From the NCBI GenBank assembly GCA_964545715.1, contig CAZJHX010000001.1:156420-220419 (forward strand): a stretch of 64,000 bases of DNA. Reading direction: 5' to 3'. Position numbers and translations under genes: made by a program. Below are positions 45,701-53,934 of the stretch, one piece after another. The notes under the pieces are model-generated. The model was not told where the DNA came from. It worked only from the letters and a program-made list of their open reading frames with translations, and made no database searches. Position 1 is the stretch's first letter; each line of letters opens with the position of its first letter. The stretch is from CAZJHX01 sp964545715. GTDB lineage: Bacteria > Myxococcota_A > UBA9042 > GCA-2863065.

Positions 45701-46665
45701 TCGTCAACGACGGCGTGGGCGCGGATCAGGACGCGGTCTCAGGCATTGCGTCGGGCATCTCGCTGTCGTCGTTTGCGGCCAACTGGGCGGCGGTAAAGGG
45801 CGGGACCGAGACGCTGGCGGGCTATCTGGTGCGGCTGCTGACCGGCTCGGGCGCGCTGGTGCTCGACTGGCAGGACGCCGGCCTGGACACCAGCTTTGAG
45901 TCGGACCTGGTGACGCTGGTGCCAGGCGTGACCTATCACGTGGTCGTGATGCCGTACGGGGCGAGCGGGGGAGGGGAGCCGGTCATGAGCGACGGCTTCT
46001 GGCTCGCCGACCTGGACGGCGACGGGGTGCTGGACCCTGATGAGGAGGCGCTGGGCACGGATCCGAGCCTGCCCGACAGCGACGGCGACGGCATCGACGA
46101 TGGCGTGGAGACCGATGGGGGGCAGGCGGTGGATACCGACGGCGATGGGACGATCGACGCGCTGGATGAAGACAGTGACGGCGACACGCTGCCCGACGCG
46201 CTGGAGGGTCTGCAGGACAGCGACAACGACGGCACGCCCGACTACCGCGACGCCGACGACGATAATGACGGAATCGCGACATTAAAAGAGGTACAGGACG
46301 GTGACCGCTTCGGCGACGATCCGGATGTCGACTCGGTCCCCAACTGGCTGGACGAGGACAGCGATGGTGACGGAAAGTCCGACCTGGAGGAGGGCACGCT
46401 GGACTCCGACGGGGACGGCAAGCCGAATTACCTCGACAATCAAGAAGAACAGGCGCCGCCCAACCCGCTGGACCCGGGCTTGTCGACAGCGTCGGTCTCT
46501 GTCGCGGGCGGTGTCGAGATCCGGGACGCGCCGGGCTGCTCCGCCGCTCCGTCGACGCCCCGCTCCGGCCGATCCAGTGTGATTGTGCTGGTGTTCATCG
46601 CACTCCTGGCTTCCGTAAAGTTTACGGTGCGTCGACGGTTGAACAGTGCAATGAGCGGTGATTAA
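42781..46665 (+). CDS. Secreted calcium-repeat beta-propeller protein (FG-GAP/VCBS, FnIII, TSP3) with sorting-like tail
   Basis: A 1294-residue secreted protein. Signal peptide to about QAWG (~33), then many FG-GAP/VCBS-type blades with DxDGDG loops (DVDGDG, DLDGDG, DADGDGDDD). A FnIII-like domain (~980-1075) precedes a TSP type-3 Asp-rich stretch (~1080-1225) that should bind Ca2+. The tail has a Cys (PGCSAAP), a hydrophobic helix (~1255-1280) and RRR, reminiscent of MYXO-CTERM signals. ATG 42781 is chosen for its ATGA overlap; ATG 42829 gives a more usual signal peptide. It may be a surface or polymer-associated protein co-produced with the glycan. Confidence 0.8.
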   Translation: MTLGLIRARLDVRNAVMRMLVAALCLLLPTQAWGDDEWPLIHHDVRQTRVVSATGEITKPSIRWSKRLGGADASVFAQDVDGDGAVELVSLEAGRALCRDPGSGAVKWATKTLDLGFFLLADGQAVDLNLDGKIEILVSKTQTIGDTRIYALDGESGEVVWTFGEGLGPKSGTNGRNRHVLADIDGDPFLELVLFVPFADTGAVIYAFDFSVGFEGEAIQWQTEGLGYHGNSRLAVFDATGDGGADVLLTQGDKLRVHDATTGALLGISKKAWYGESEFVPYGAVVEPVQADADPAMEFRMAFRSGQTKGFFGLYELDGDGQPVVLWQQAPDTQMFSGPMTDLDGDGTPEVLAAIFNAEDDRWYSRAYVAKTGEVVDELKDWVITRTYLDLEGDGKSEVALRHAPDQAISALTNIQVARWTATGLKPVWLGGVSDAAIAARVDRYADGNDELLVYRDTDGDGVRDALQLLEAGAETALVAGSYPFPKFHDVRYKLVADHLAGVGPDQVLVYSSDGYLDVLSDALVHTGARVQLGGFGPSVLAGSLAANGPKLAVVKDSVDRTITVDLASGSAGKPPTHQTLLDATSNQTVMALIDVDGDGSKEVLTHERGAKASSLVLLDASGEEQWRFEKAGMTGALHTGTVGVGGDLDDDGTLDFYAMSAVDGVLVGLPVSGKTGKQLDWEYVPSQPGGGIGTAYSPAVMLDADGDGDDDVLLSHYGDLENGAESEPGAPPASFHLLDGKTGEVLGSSAFIGPPAYMAVAELDGVPETDELLVSWWNGNGALAIGEQAVMGDLWSQSLGSIITKGAPMALDLDGDLKDDLVAYEHASARIRVYRGYDGAPLWDGSDGAIPGERQLADGRIYKVLETGGFLDVEDGTITETLTVDPLNQRPLAVTDLTGQGHPSALFADRVGRLYCVDLVEGDLDWVLELGFQIGTVITANVDDDPLIEVLLTALDGNLYAIDQFADVGTIEVVNDGVGADQDAVSGIASGISLSSFAANWAAVKGGTETLAGYLVRLLTGSGALVLDWQDAGLDTSFESDLVTLVPGVTYHVVVMPYGASGGGEPVMSDGFWLADLDGDGVLDPDEEALGTDPSLPDSDGDGIDDGVETDGGQAVDTDGDGTIDALDEDSDGDTLPDALEGLQDSDNDGTPDYRDADDDNDGIATLKEVQDGDRFGDDPDVDSVPNWLDEDSDGDGKSDLEEGTLDSDGDGKPNYLDNQEEQAPPNPLDPGLSTASVSVAGGVEIRDAPGCSAAPSTPRSGRSSVIVLVFIALLASVKFTVRRRLNSAMSGD

Positions 46666-46690
46666 AACACTTGCATAACTGAAATCTGTT

Positions 46691-46741
46691 CGCCGTACAC
46701 CGATTAGGCTTCTGGCACGCCCGATGCATTTCTGTACGGCG
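46691..46741. promoter_or_regulatory. 9-bp inverted repeat flanking the candidate sigma-54 promoter
   Basis: CGCCGTACA at 46691-46699 is mirrored exactly by TGTACGGCG at 46733-46741, bracketing the GG-N10-GC element. A further CGTACA occurs at 46756-46761. This is an operator-like arrangement; the binding protein is unknown. Confidence 0.45.
46713..46729 (+). promoter_or_regulatory. Candidate sigma-54 (-24/-12) promoter
   Basis: TGGCAC, five bases, then ATGCAT: GG and GC are ten bases apart, as sigma-54 requires, and only the first T of TTGCA differs. It faces the histidine kinase, whose ATG is 77 bp downstream. The activator at 27295 is a possible partner, which is inference. Confidence 0.5.
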
Positions 46742-46805
46742 TGATGGGAACTGAACGTACAGCAGTGTGCGGGCCTGTGGCGGCTCGCGCAGAGGGCCAA
46801 GTCTG

Positions 46806-48170
46806 ATGGCTCTCCGAATCGCATCCGGCTTCTGCCTGATTCTTGCGATTGTCTCTGCCCTCCACCTCTACGTACTGAAGGACCGCCAGACCGCGGCGGC
46901 CAACGCCGAAGGCGCGCTGGCGCAGTCGATCGTCGGCCAGCGGGTTCGCGCCCGCCGGATCGGTGGCCTGGCGCTGCAGACCGCCTCGGCGGGGGACGCG
47001 GCGTCACGCGGCATGTCTGAGGCGGCCACGGAGTATCATATGGCGCTGCGCGACTGGCGCGGCGAGCTTCAGGCGGCGCTTCAGCACCTCGAGCCGGCGT
47101 TTCGTGACGAGGTCGGCGCGCGGCTGCGGCGCGTTCGGCGTGCCTCCGATGCGCTTGTCGAGGAGACCCATCTGCTGGGGGAGGCGGACGCGCCACAGCT
47201 GCGACCCGTGCTGGCGGTCACGAGCGCGGTCCGGCAGGTGCTGCTGTCGCTGGACTGGCTGGATGCGGCCCTGGCCCGTGCGCGCACCGCCCGCGTGGAG
47301 ACGTTTGGCCGGGCACAGGCGGTGTCGTTTGCGGTCTTTGCGCTGGGGCTGATCGGGGCGCTGGCGTTTGGGGGGCTGCCGGCGCTGGCCAGGCGGCGGC
47401 CGTCTGGCACGCCGGCGGATCCGATCCATGGGGAGTCGAAGATGGTCAGCGTCGATGCCGTCAGCATGCTGATCCACGATATGCGGTCCCCCCTGACCGT
47501 GGTTCTCGGAAACGCACAGATCCTCGCAGACGACCTCGAGGGCACTCCCAATGCAGAGGCGGCTGAACAAGCCGCCGGAGCCGCGCTCCAGCTGCGCGAC
47601 ATGGTGGACCGGATCTTGGAAAGTGGGCCTGCCGGCAGTCCCCTCACGCGATTGGATCTCCAACCCTGCGACCTCAACGATCTTGGGTTGGAGGCGCTCC
47701 AGGTCGTCCGGCAGTCGAAACGCAGCTGCCGCCCTCAGCTGCGGGGCTCCATCACGTCCATGGTCGTGTGCGACCCGGCGGTCGTGCGCCGCGTACTGTG
47801 GAACCTGCTGACAAACGCCGTATCGGTGTCGCCGCCGCGGTCGCCGATAACTCTCGAGCTCGAGGAGCGGGCCGACTCGGTCACGGTGTGGATTAGCGAC
47901 TGCGGACCAGGCATACCGGCGACTCAGCAGCAGTTCGTGTTTCAGAAATTCGCGCGCTTGGGGCACGACCGGCCGCCAGGGAGCATGGGCCTGGGGCTGG
48001 CGTTCTGCCGGCGCGCGATCGAGGCGCACGGCGGCGAGATCGGCGTCACCAGTGACGGTCGCTCGGGCAGTCGCTTCTGGTTTACGCTGCCTCTGACGGT
48101 GCCGGACTTCGAGGGGGACGAGGCGGCTCGGCGGCTGGGCAGCGGTGGTGGTAAGATGCGCCCGATTTGA
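46806..48170 (+). CDS. Membrane sensor histidine kinase (orphan)
   Basis: A 454-residue kinase. Helix ~4-24, a mainly helical periplasmic sensor (~25-165), second helix ~175-200, then a dimerisation domain with His224 in LIHDMRSPL and HATPase_c with NLLTNAVSV, DCGPGIP and GSMGLGLAF. No response regulator is nearby. ATG 46806 is preferred over GTG 46767 because GAGGG precedes it and the signal anchor starts at once. TTGA overlap with the next gene suggests co-expression. It may sense glycan or envelope state. Confidence 0.82.
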   Translation: MALRIASGFCLILAIVSALHLYVLKDRQTAAANAEGALAQSIVGQRVRARRIGGLALQTASAGDAASRGMSEAATEYHMALRDWRGELQAALQHLEPAFRDEVGARLRRVRRASDALVEETHLLGEADAPQLRPVLAVTSAVRQVLLSLDWLDAALARARTARVETFGRAQAVSFAVFALGLIGALAFGGLPALARRRPSGTPADPIHGESKMVSVDAVSMLIHDMRSPLTVVLGNAQILADDLEGTPNAEAAEQAAGAALQLRDMVDRILESGPAGSPLTRLDLQPCDLNDLGLEALQVVRQSKRSCRPQLRGSITSMVVCDPAVVRRVLWNLLTNAVSVSPPRSPITLELEERADSVTVWISDCGPGIPATQQQFVFQKFARLGHDRPPGSMGLGLAFCRRAIEAHGGEIGVTSDGRSGSRFWFTLPLTVPDFEGDEAARRLGSGGGKMRPI

Positions 48171-49285
48171 GGATCTCCGAGCTGGCGGCGCGCGAGGATT
48201 ACCAGGCGATCCTGTCCCGGACGCTGGCGGCTGCCTGGTCCCAGCAATCGGGACGCGAGGTGCGCGTCAGCTTTGACGCCGCGGCCCCCGGACAGCGATG
48301 GCGTGTTCAGCCGCTGCTAAGCTTCTACTTCACCCCGGATGTTGCAGCTGTGGCCCGCCGTTTCATGGCCGACGGGTTTCGCTACGCCTCCATCTGGTGG
48401 CGCGTGGCCCCGCAGCTGGCCCTGGGTACGGCGCTGGCGACCCGCGCCGGCCTGACGCTGACGTCGCAGCCGGCATTTGTCGTGGACCCGCCCATCGAGG
48501 GCGCGGACCATGTCGTGATTCTGCCGGGAAACCGCCGCATCCGGTTCTTTGACTTTGCCGCCGGCGCCACGCGGGTGGTGCTCAAGGACGGCTTTGACGA
48601 CGGCGCGATGCGCACCGAGATCGACCTGCGCGGCGGCGGTCGCGTCGGGCCCTTTGTCCCGATCACCGCCTCAGCTGACGACGCGCGCTGGTTTCAGGAG
48701 CGCATCGTCGAGGGCTACTCCCTGTCGCGCTGCCCACCCTGGCTGCCCGCCAAACGGCTGCAGGAGCGGGCCCTTCGCACGCTCGAGACATGGACAGCCG
48801 GGCAAGCGACCGAGGCGGATCCTGCGCCCTATGCGGCGGGCCTGGCGACAGCGATCGCAGCCGGCCTGGACCGCCTGCGACAGCGCTTTGTGGTTCAGGC
48901 CGACGCGGATCTGTTCCAGGCGCTGGCCGATCGCGCCGCCGGGGTGCAGCGGCTCAAGCTGGGACCGACGCACGGGGACTGCCAGCCGGGGAACATCCTG
49001 ATCGACCGCCGCGGCACCACGGTGGTTTTTACCGACTGGGAGTTTCATGGCCGGCGCTCCACGGCATACGATCGCCTGGTGATGACCCTGCGCGCACGCT
49101 GGCCGGACGGATTGTCGCAGCGACTGCCGGCGGACCCGCGCGGCGCGCTCTTTCTGCTGGAGGACGTCCTCCGCGCCGTCGAGTCCGCCGAGAGCGGGCC
49201 GTTCACCGCCGCCCCCACCATGCTCACAACCCTGCTGTCCGAGGCCGCCGCCTGGCTTCGGCGACCTGCCCGCGGAGCCGCCTGA
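48167..49285 (+). CDS. APH/choline-kinase-like phosphotransferase
   Basis: A 372-residue protein. Residues ~260-310 contain the aminoglycoside-phosphotransferase-type catalytic core, THGDCQPGNI and FTDWE (Asp, Asn and metal Asp present). The N-terminal ~170 residues are atypical and lack a clear Gly-rich loop. It probably phosphorylates a small molecule (sugar, choline or amino alcohol). Start TTG 48167 overlaps the histidine kinase stop; the stop overlaps the GalE start by one base. Confidence 0.7.
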   Translation: MRISELAAREDYQAILSRTLAAAWSQQSGREVRVSFDAAAPGQRWRVQPLLSFYFTPDVAAVARRFMADGFRYASIWWRVAPQLALGTALATRAGLTLTSQPAFVVDPPIEGADHVVILPGNRRIRFFDFAAGATRVVLKDGFDDGAMRTEIDLRGGGRVGPFVPITASADDARWFQERIVEGYSLSRCPPWLPAKRLQERALRTLETWTAGQATEADPAPYAAGLATAIAAGLDRLRQRFVVQADADLFQALADRAAGVQRLKLGPTHGDCQPGNILIDRRGTTVVFTDWEFHGRRSTAYDRLVMTLRARWPDGLSQRLPADPRGALFLLEDVLRAVESAESGPFTAAPTMLTTLLSEAAAWLRRPARGAA

Positions 49286-50274
49286 TGAACATCCTCGTGA
49301 CCGGAGGCGCCGGCTACGTCGGCAGCCAGTCGGTGCTGCACTTTCAGTCGCTGGGCTGGCGCGTCGTCACCATCGACGACTTGTCGACCGGACGCGCACA
49401 CTTCGGGCGATTGGCCGACCGCTTCGTCGAGGCCGACATCCTGGACACCGCCCACCTGACCGCGCTGCTGCGCGAGGAGGCCATCGACGGCATCCTGCAC
49501 TGCGCCGGACGCGCGCACGTACCCGAGTCGTTTCAGCGCCCGCTGCTGTACTTTCGCATCAACGTGGCGGCGACCGCGTCCGTGGCGGAAGCGGCGGTCG
49601 CGGCCGGCGGTATCCCGGTCGTGTTCAGCTCGTCCTGCTCTATTTACGGCAACCCGCCAAGCCTGCCGGTCACGGAGGCCACTCCGCCGGGCCCGATCAG
49701 CCCGTACGGCTTTACCAAGCTGGCTGCCGAGCGCGCGTTGACGGCCTGTGATCACGCGCATGGCCTGCGCACGGTGTGCCTGCGGTACTTCAATGCTGCC
49801 GGGGCCGACCCGCAGCACCGCGTCGGCGAGACCGACGACGGCCGGTCCCGCCTGATCCCAAACATCATCCGCGCCGGCCTGGCGGGAGGTCGCTTCACGG
49901 TCTTCGGCACCGACTGCGACACGCGGGACGGCACGTGCCAGCGCGACTTCGTGCACACGCTGGACCTGGCGCGAGCGCACGCCATGGCCTTTGAGTATCT
50001 CGCCGCCGGGGGTGAGACCACGACGCTGAATCTGGGAACCGGGGCGGGCGCGACCGTGCGCGAGCTGCTCGATGCCGCCGCCGCGGCGCTGGACGTGGAC
50101 ATCGAGGCGCTGGAGGGGCCCAGCCGCATCGGCGATCCCGAGAGCCTGCGCGCGGACGCTGCCAGGGCCCGCGAGATACTTGGCTGGACGCCGCAGCACT
50201 CCGATCTCGACACCATTATCTCGACGGCCGTCAGCTGGCACCGCATCGTTGACGGTTCCGGGGATCCCTGTTAA
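49285..50274 (+). CDS. galE: UDP-glucose 4-epimerase
   Basis: A 329-residue SDR with TGGAGYVGS, FSSSCSIYG and YGFTKLAAE (Tyr/Lys), the GalE-specific YFNAAGADP, and FGTDCDTRDGTCQRDFVH near the C-terminus. It interconverts UDP-glucose and UDP-galactose. ATG 49285 overlaps the previous TGA by one base. It supplies galactose for the glycan made by this region. Confidence 0.87.
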   Translation: MNILVTGGAGYVGSQSVLHFQSLGWRVVTIDDLSTGRAHFGRLADRFVEADILDTAHLTALLREEAIDGILHCAGRAHVPESFQRPLLYFRINVAATASVAEAAVAAGGIPVVFSSSCSIYGNPPSLPVTEATPPGPISPYGFTKLAAERALTACDHAHGLRTVCLRYFNAAGADPQHRVGETDDGRSRLIPNIIRAGLAGGRFTVFGTDCDTRDGTCQRDFVHTLDLARAHAMAFEYLAAGGETTTLNLGTGAGATVRELLDAAAAALDVDIEALEGPSRIGDPESLRADAARAREILGWTPQHSDLDTIISTAVSWHRIVDGSGDPC

Positions 50275-50343
50275 GACAGGCTCGCTCAAGGCCGCGTACT
50301 TAATAATGATCATGGCGCCGGAGCGGGGCAACCAAAACGTCCA

Positions 50344-51558
50344 ATGGCAACGAATCAGACAGCCGCTGCTCAGCGTCCAATCCGAACCGAGCCTTTCGCC
50401 CCCTGGCCGCACTTCTCAGCTGACGAGATCGAGGCCACCACCCGCGTACTGCAGTCGGGCAAGGTCAACTACTGGACGGGCACCGAGGGACGTCGCTTCG
50501 AGGCCGAATACGCTGCGCGCCTCGGGTGCGCCTACGGGGTCGCAGTCGCCAACGGCACCGTCGCGCTGGAGTTGGCGCTCGAGGCTGTAGGCGTTGAGCC
50601 GGGCGATGAGGTCATCGTCACCAGCCGCACGTTCATCGCCTCCGCCAGCGCCGTCGTGATGCGCGGCGCGATCCCGGTCATGGCTGACGTCGACCCCGAC
50701 AGCCAGAACATCACCGCCGACACGATCGCCGCGGTGCTCACGCCCAAAACCCGCGCCATCATCTGTGTCCACCTGGCCGGCTGGCCCTGCGACATGGACA
50801 GCATCAACGCCCTGGCCGAGTCCCGGGGGCTGTGGGTCATCGAAGACTGCGCCCAGGCGCACGAGGCGACGTACAAGGGCAAGCCGGTCGGCTCATTGGG
50901 GCACGTTGCGGCGTTCTCGTTTTGCCAGGACAAGATTCTGACGACCGGCGGCGAGGGCGGCATGCTCTTCACCAACGACGAGCGCATCTGGCAGCGCGCG
51001 TGGGCGTTCAAGGACCACGGCAAGTCGTACGACACGGTCTACAACACCTCCCACCCACCCGGGTTCCGCTGGCTGCACGAGTCCTGGGGCACGAACTGGC
51101 GCATGACCGAGATGCAGTCCGCGATCGGACGCGTCCTTCTGGGCAAGCTCGCCAGGTGGGTCTCTACACGCCGCCGGCACGCCGCCATCCTGACCGACCG
51201 ACTGGGCGCCCTCGAGGCCCTGCGCGTCCCGGTCCCGAGGGACGATATTCACCACAGCTACTACAAGTTCTACGCCTTTGTGCGGCCCGAGCGGCTGCGC
51301 GCGGGCTGGGACCGCGATCGCATCATGAACGCCGTCGTTGCGCAGGGCGTCCCCTGTTACAGCGGCAGCTGCAGTGAGATCTACCGGGAGAAGGCGTTTG
51401 CGACGTCCGGAATGCAGCCGGCGCAGCCTCTTCCCGTCGCAAGGCGCCTCGGTGAGACGTCGCTCATGTTCCTCGTCCATCCCACGCTCAGCGAGCGCGA
51501 TATGGACGACGTGGCGTCGGTCGTCGAGTCCGTTGCCAGGGAGGCCATATGTTCCTGA
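50344..51558 (+). CDS. DegT/DnrJ/EryC1/StrS-family PLP aminotransferase
   Basis: A 404-residue sugar aminotransferase-fold protein. GTVALELAL and FIASASAVVMRGAIP match the family; VIEDCAQAH carries the PLP-ring Asp, and the Lys of SFCQDKILTTGGEGG (~197) is the Schiff-base residue. It aminates a keto sugar nucleotide. A 69-bp gap with an AT-rich TTAATAATG stretch stands before ATG 50344, so it may begin a new transcript. It overlaps the membrane epimerase gene by 10 bp, suggesting the two act in sequence. Confidence 0.86.
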   Translation: MATNQTAAAQRPIRTEPFAPWPHFSADEIEATTRVLQSGKVNYWTGTEGRRFEAEYAARLGCAYGVAVANGTVALELALEAVGVEPGDEVIVTSRTFIASASAVVMRGAIPVMADVDPDSQNITADTIAAVLTPKTRAIICVHLAGWPCDMDSINALAESRGLWVIEDCAQAHEATYKGKPVGSLGHVAAFSFCQDKILTTGGEGGMLFTNDERIWQRAWAFKDHGKSYDTVYNTSHPPGFRWLHESWGTNWRMTEMQSAIGRVLLGKLARWVSTRRRHAAILTDRLGALEALRVPVPRDDIHHSYYKFYAFVRPERLRAGWDRDRIMNAVVAQGVPCYSGSCSEIYREKAFATSGMQPAQPLPVARRLGETSLMFLVHPTLSERDMDDVASVVESVAREAICS

Positions 51559-53144
51559 ACCCCTTGAAATTGAACCAGATCCCGATGACGCGGACCGTCG
51601 CTGTCCGGGTGATCGCGGACATCCTACTGGTTCAGGCGGCGTTGATCGCGGCCTTTGGCGCACGCTACATCTTGTTCGCCCTGGATCCGGGCGAGGTCAA
51701 CCTGCCCCAGCTCGCGGCCCGCTTCACCGCGGCGTACGTGCGCTCATTTTGGATGATCGGCCTGGTGGCCGTGCCCGTCTTCGCCGCCAGCGGCTTCTAC
51801 ACGCGCGGCCGTATGTACCGCAGCCGATACAAGATCCTGATGGTCGTCCAGGCGGTCAGCTTCGTCTACGCGGTCTTCGCCGGCATGGCGTTTTTGGCCA
51901 ACAACTGGTTCGACATGCCTCGTGGCGTCATCCCATTGGGCTGGCTCGCCACCGTGGGCTTCGTGGCCGGCGCCCGCGTCTTCTCCGTGGTTTGGGAGGG
52001 CGTTCTCGCCACCGAGGGACGGCTCTTCAAGCGCCGGGCCCTTGAAGACATCAAGGTGCGCACGGTGCTGGTGATCGGCGGCGGCGGCTACATCGGCTCG
52101 GCATTGCTGCCACGCCTGCTGGACCACGGTCTGCGCGTACGGCTGCTCGATCTGATGCTCTTTGGCGACGAGCCGATCGGCCAATGCATCAACCACGAGA
52201 ACTTGGAGATCATCCGGTCGGACTTTCGCCAGATCGACTCCATCGTGCAGGCGATGCGCGGCGTCGATGCGGTCATCCACCTGGGCGCCATCGTCGGCGA
52301 CCCGGCGTGCTCAGTCGATGAGGAGCTGACCGTCGACGTCAACCTGATGGCCACGCGCGTCATCGCGGAGGTCGCCCGCGGCGAGGGTGTTCAGCGCATG
52401 GTCTTTGCCTCGACGTGCAGCGTTTATGGCGCCGGCGACGAGATCCTCTCGGAGCAGTCGGCGCTGCGGCCCGTGTCGCTTTACGCCCGCACCAAGCTGG
52501 CGTCCGAGCGGGTGCTGCAAGAGCTGGCCAGCCTGGACTTCGCGCCGGTGATTCTGCGCTTCGGCACAATCTACGGGTTGTCCGGGCGCACGCGCTTCGA
52601 CCTGGTGATCAACCTGCTGACGGCCAAGGCCATCCGTGACGGCGAGATCACGATCTTCGGCGGTGACCAGTGGCGTCCGTTCGTGCACGTGGACGACGCG
52701 GCCCGGGCCGTCTTCAAGGCCCTGACGGCGCCGCTGCCGGCGGTGCGCAACGAGATCTTCAACGTCGGCTCCGACGAGCAAAACTTCACGATCTCCCAGG
52801 TCGGCGACATCATCGCGGACCTGATCCCGGGGTCCAAGGTCGTGTCCATGGGTGAGGACACCGATCGCCGCAATTACCGTGTGGACTTTGCCAAGACCCG
52901 CAAAGTGCTGGGTTTCGAGCCCGAGTGGACGGTCGAGAAGGGCGTCAGGCAGGTCGAGGCGGCGATTGGCGCCGGGTTTGTCAAGGACTACAAAGAGGCG
53001 CGCTACTCCAACCTGAAGTCGCTGACCGACAGCCACGGCTCCAAGTTCTTCCGGCCCAAGGCCAACTGGCCGCTGGTGTTGCTGAGGGCCGACCAGATCG
53101 AGGACGTCCCGGACGCCGAGCCTGCCAAGAAAGAAATAGCGTAG
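51549..53144 (+). CDS. Membrane-anchored nucleotide-sugar epimerase (four-helix N-terminus + SDR)
   Basis: A 531-residue protein. The first ~155 residues form four membrane helices like those of CapD/PglF-type 4,6-dehydratases. Its catalytic half is a WcaG/RfbD-like SDR: GGGGYIGSA, ASTCSVYGAG, YARTKLASE and RPFVHVDDAARA. The C-terminal ~70 residues (NLKSLTDSHG onward) are an extra tail. It probably forms or epimerises a keto sugar used by the DegT aminotransferase that overlaps it. Confidence 0.78.
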   Translation: MFLNPLKLNQIPMTRTVAVRVIADILLVQAALIAAFGARYILFALDPGEVNLPQLAARFTAAYVRSFWMIGLVAVPVFAASGFYTRGRMYRSRYKILMVVQAVSFVYAVFAGMAFLANNWFDMPRGVIPLGWLATVGFVAGARVFSVVWEGVLATEGRLFKRRALEDIKVRTVLVIGGGGYIGSALLPRLLDHGLRVRLLDLMLFGDEPIGQCINHENLEIIRSDFRQIDSIVQAMRGVDAVIHLGAIVGDPACSVDEELTVDVNLMATRVIAEVARGEGVQRMVFASTCSVYGAGDEILSEQSALRPVSLYARTKLASERVLQELASLDFAPVILRFGTIYGLSGRTRFDLVINLLTAKAIRDGEITIFGGDQWRPFVHVDDAARAVFKALTAPLPAVRNEIFNVGSDEQNFTISQVGDIIADLIPGSKVVSMGEDTDRRNYRVDFAKTRKVLGFEPEWTVEKGVRQVEAAIGAGFVKDYKEARYSNLKSLTDSHGSKFFRPKANWPLVLLRADQIEDVPDAEPAKKEIA

Positions 53145-53153
53145 ACTGGGGCC

Positions 53154-53588
53154 ATGGCCGGCAACCAGGGGTTTCACGAGGATCTCAAGCGCACGCACGC
53201 CGCTGAGCAGGCGTCGCCGCGGTCCTTTGGTGCCCTGTTCGCCGTTGTCTTTGCCATCATCGCGCTGGCCCCGCTGCTGACGGGCGGTGACGTCCGCTGG
53301 TGGTCGCTGATCACTGCTGTGGTGTTCGGTGCGCTGGCCCTGATCGCACCCGCTCTCCTGCAACCGCTGAACGCGGTATGGCTGAAGATCGGCGCCGTTC
53401 TGCACATGATCGTGACGCCCCTCGTTATGGGCGTGCTCTTTGTGGTGGCGGTGGTCCCGACCGCGCTTATGGTACGCTTGCTGGGCAAGGACTCGCTGAG
53501 GCTGAAGCGGGATCCGGCCAAGACGACACACTGGATCGACCGCGAGCCCCCGGGCCCGGAGCCGGAGTCGTTGAGGCAGCAGTTTTAG
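53154..53588 (+). CDS. SxtJ-family small membrane protein
   Basis: A 144-residue protein with three or four membrane helices and a charged tail (LRLKRDPAKTTHWIDREPP), matching the SxtJ family. These proteins sit beside DUF5989 and NodU-type carbamoyltransferases in many glycan loci, as here; the function is unknown. It begins 9 bp after the epimerase. Confidence 0.72.
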   Translation: MAGNQGFHEDLKRTHAAEQASPRSFGALFAVVFAIIALAPLLTGGDVRWWSLITAVVFGALALIAPALLQPLNAVWLKIGAVLHMIVTPLVMGVLFVVAVVPTALMVRLLGKDSLRLKRDPAKTTHWIDREPPGPEPESLRQQF

Positions 53589-53605
53589 ACGGCCTCGGAG
53601 ACCGC

Positions 53606-53755
53606 ATGTCGATGCCCAGAGAGTTGTGGATGTTCTTGAAGGTGCGCAAGAAGTGGTGGCTTCTGCCCATGCTGCTCGTCATGGGCCTGCTGGGTGGGCT
53701 CCTCGTCTTCGGCGAAGGCTCCGCTGCCGCCCCTTTCATCTACACGGTCTTCTAG
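53606..53755 (+). CDS. DUF5989 small membrane protein
   Basis: A 49-residue protein with one hydrophobic helix, WWLLPMLLVMGLLGGLLVF, and the family ending GSAAAPFIYTVF. GGAG five bases before ATG 53606 supports the start. It lies between the SxtJ-like gene and the carbamoyltransferase gene, its usual neighbours. Its stop codon lies inside the left arm of the inverted-repeat element. Function unknown. Confidence 0.78.
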   Translation: MSMPRELWMFLKVRKKWWLLPMLLVMGLLGGLLVFGEGSAAAPFIYTVF

Positions 53756-53916
53756 GAGTCCTCGGAGAAATTCGCATGAACCGGACACGACGATCCCGGG
53801 CCAGCTTGACCTCAGCCCCCTCGAACGGGCCACCGGCCCGCCCTTCGGGACCTTCGGTCAATCTGGCCGCGGGCTCATCGCACCGGTTCTGTGCCAATTT
53901 CTCCGAGGACTCCTAG
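53752..53916. repeat. 165-bp element bounded by perfect 21-bp inverted repeats
   Basis: The left arm at 53752-53772 (begins CTAGGAGTCC) is the exact reverse complement of the right arm at 53896-53916 (ends GGACTCCTAG). The 123-bp interior holds no credible gene but has its own hairpin at 53826-53840 (CGGGCC-ACC-GGCCCG). No target-site duplication is visible, and I saw no second copy in the window. It could be a small non-autonomous element or a structured RNA control site between two glycan genes. Confidence 0.7.
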
Positions 53917-53934
53917 GACATTCAGGCTCCCAAA

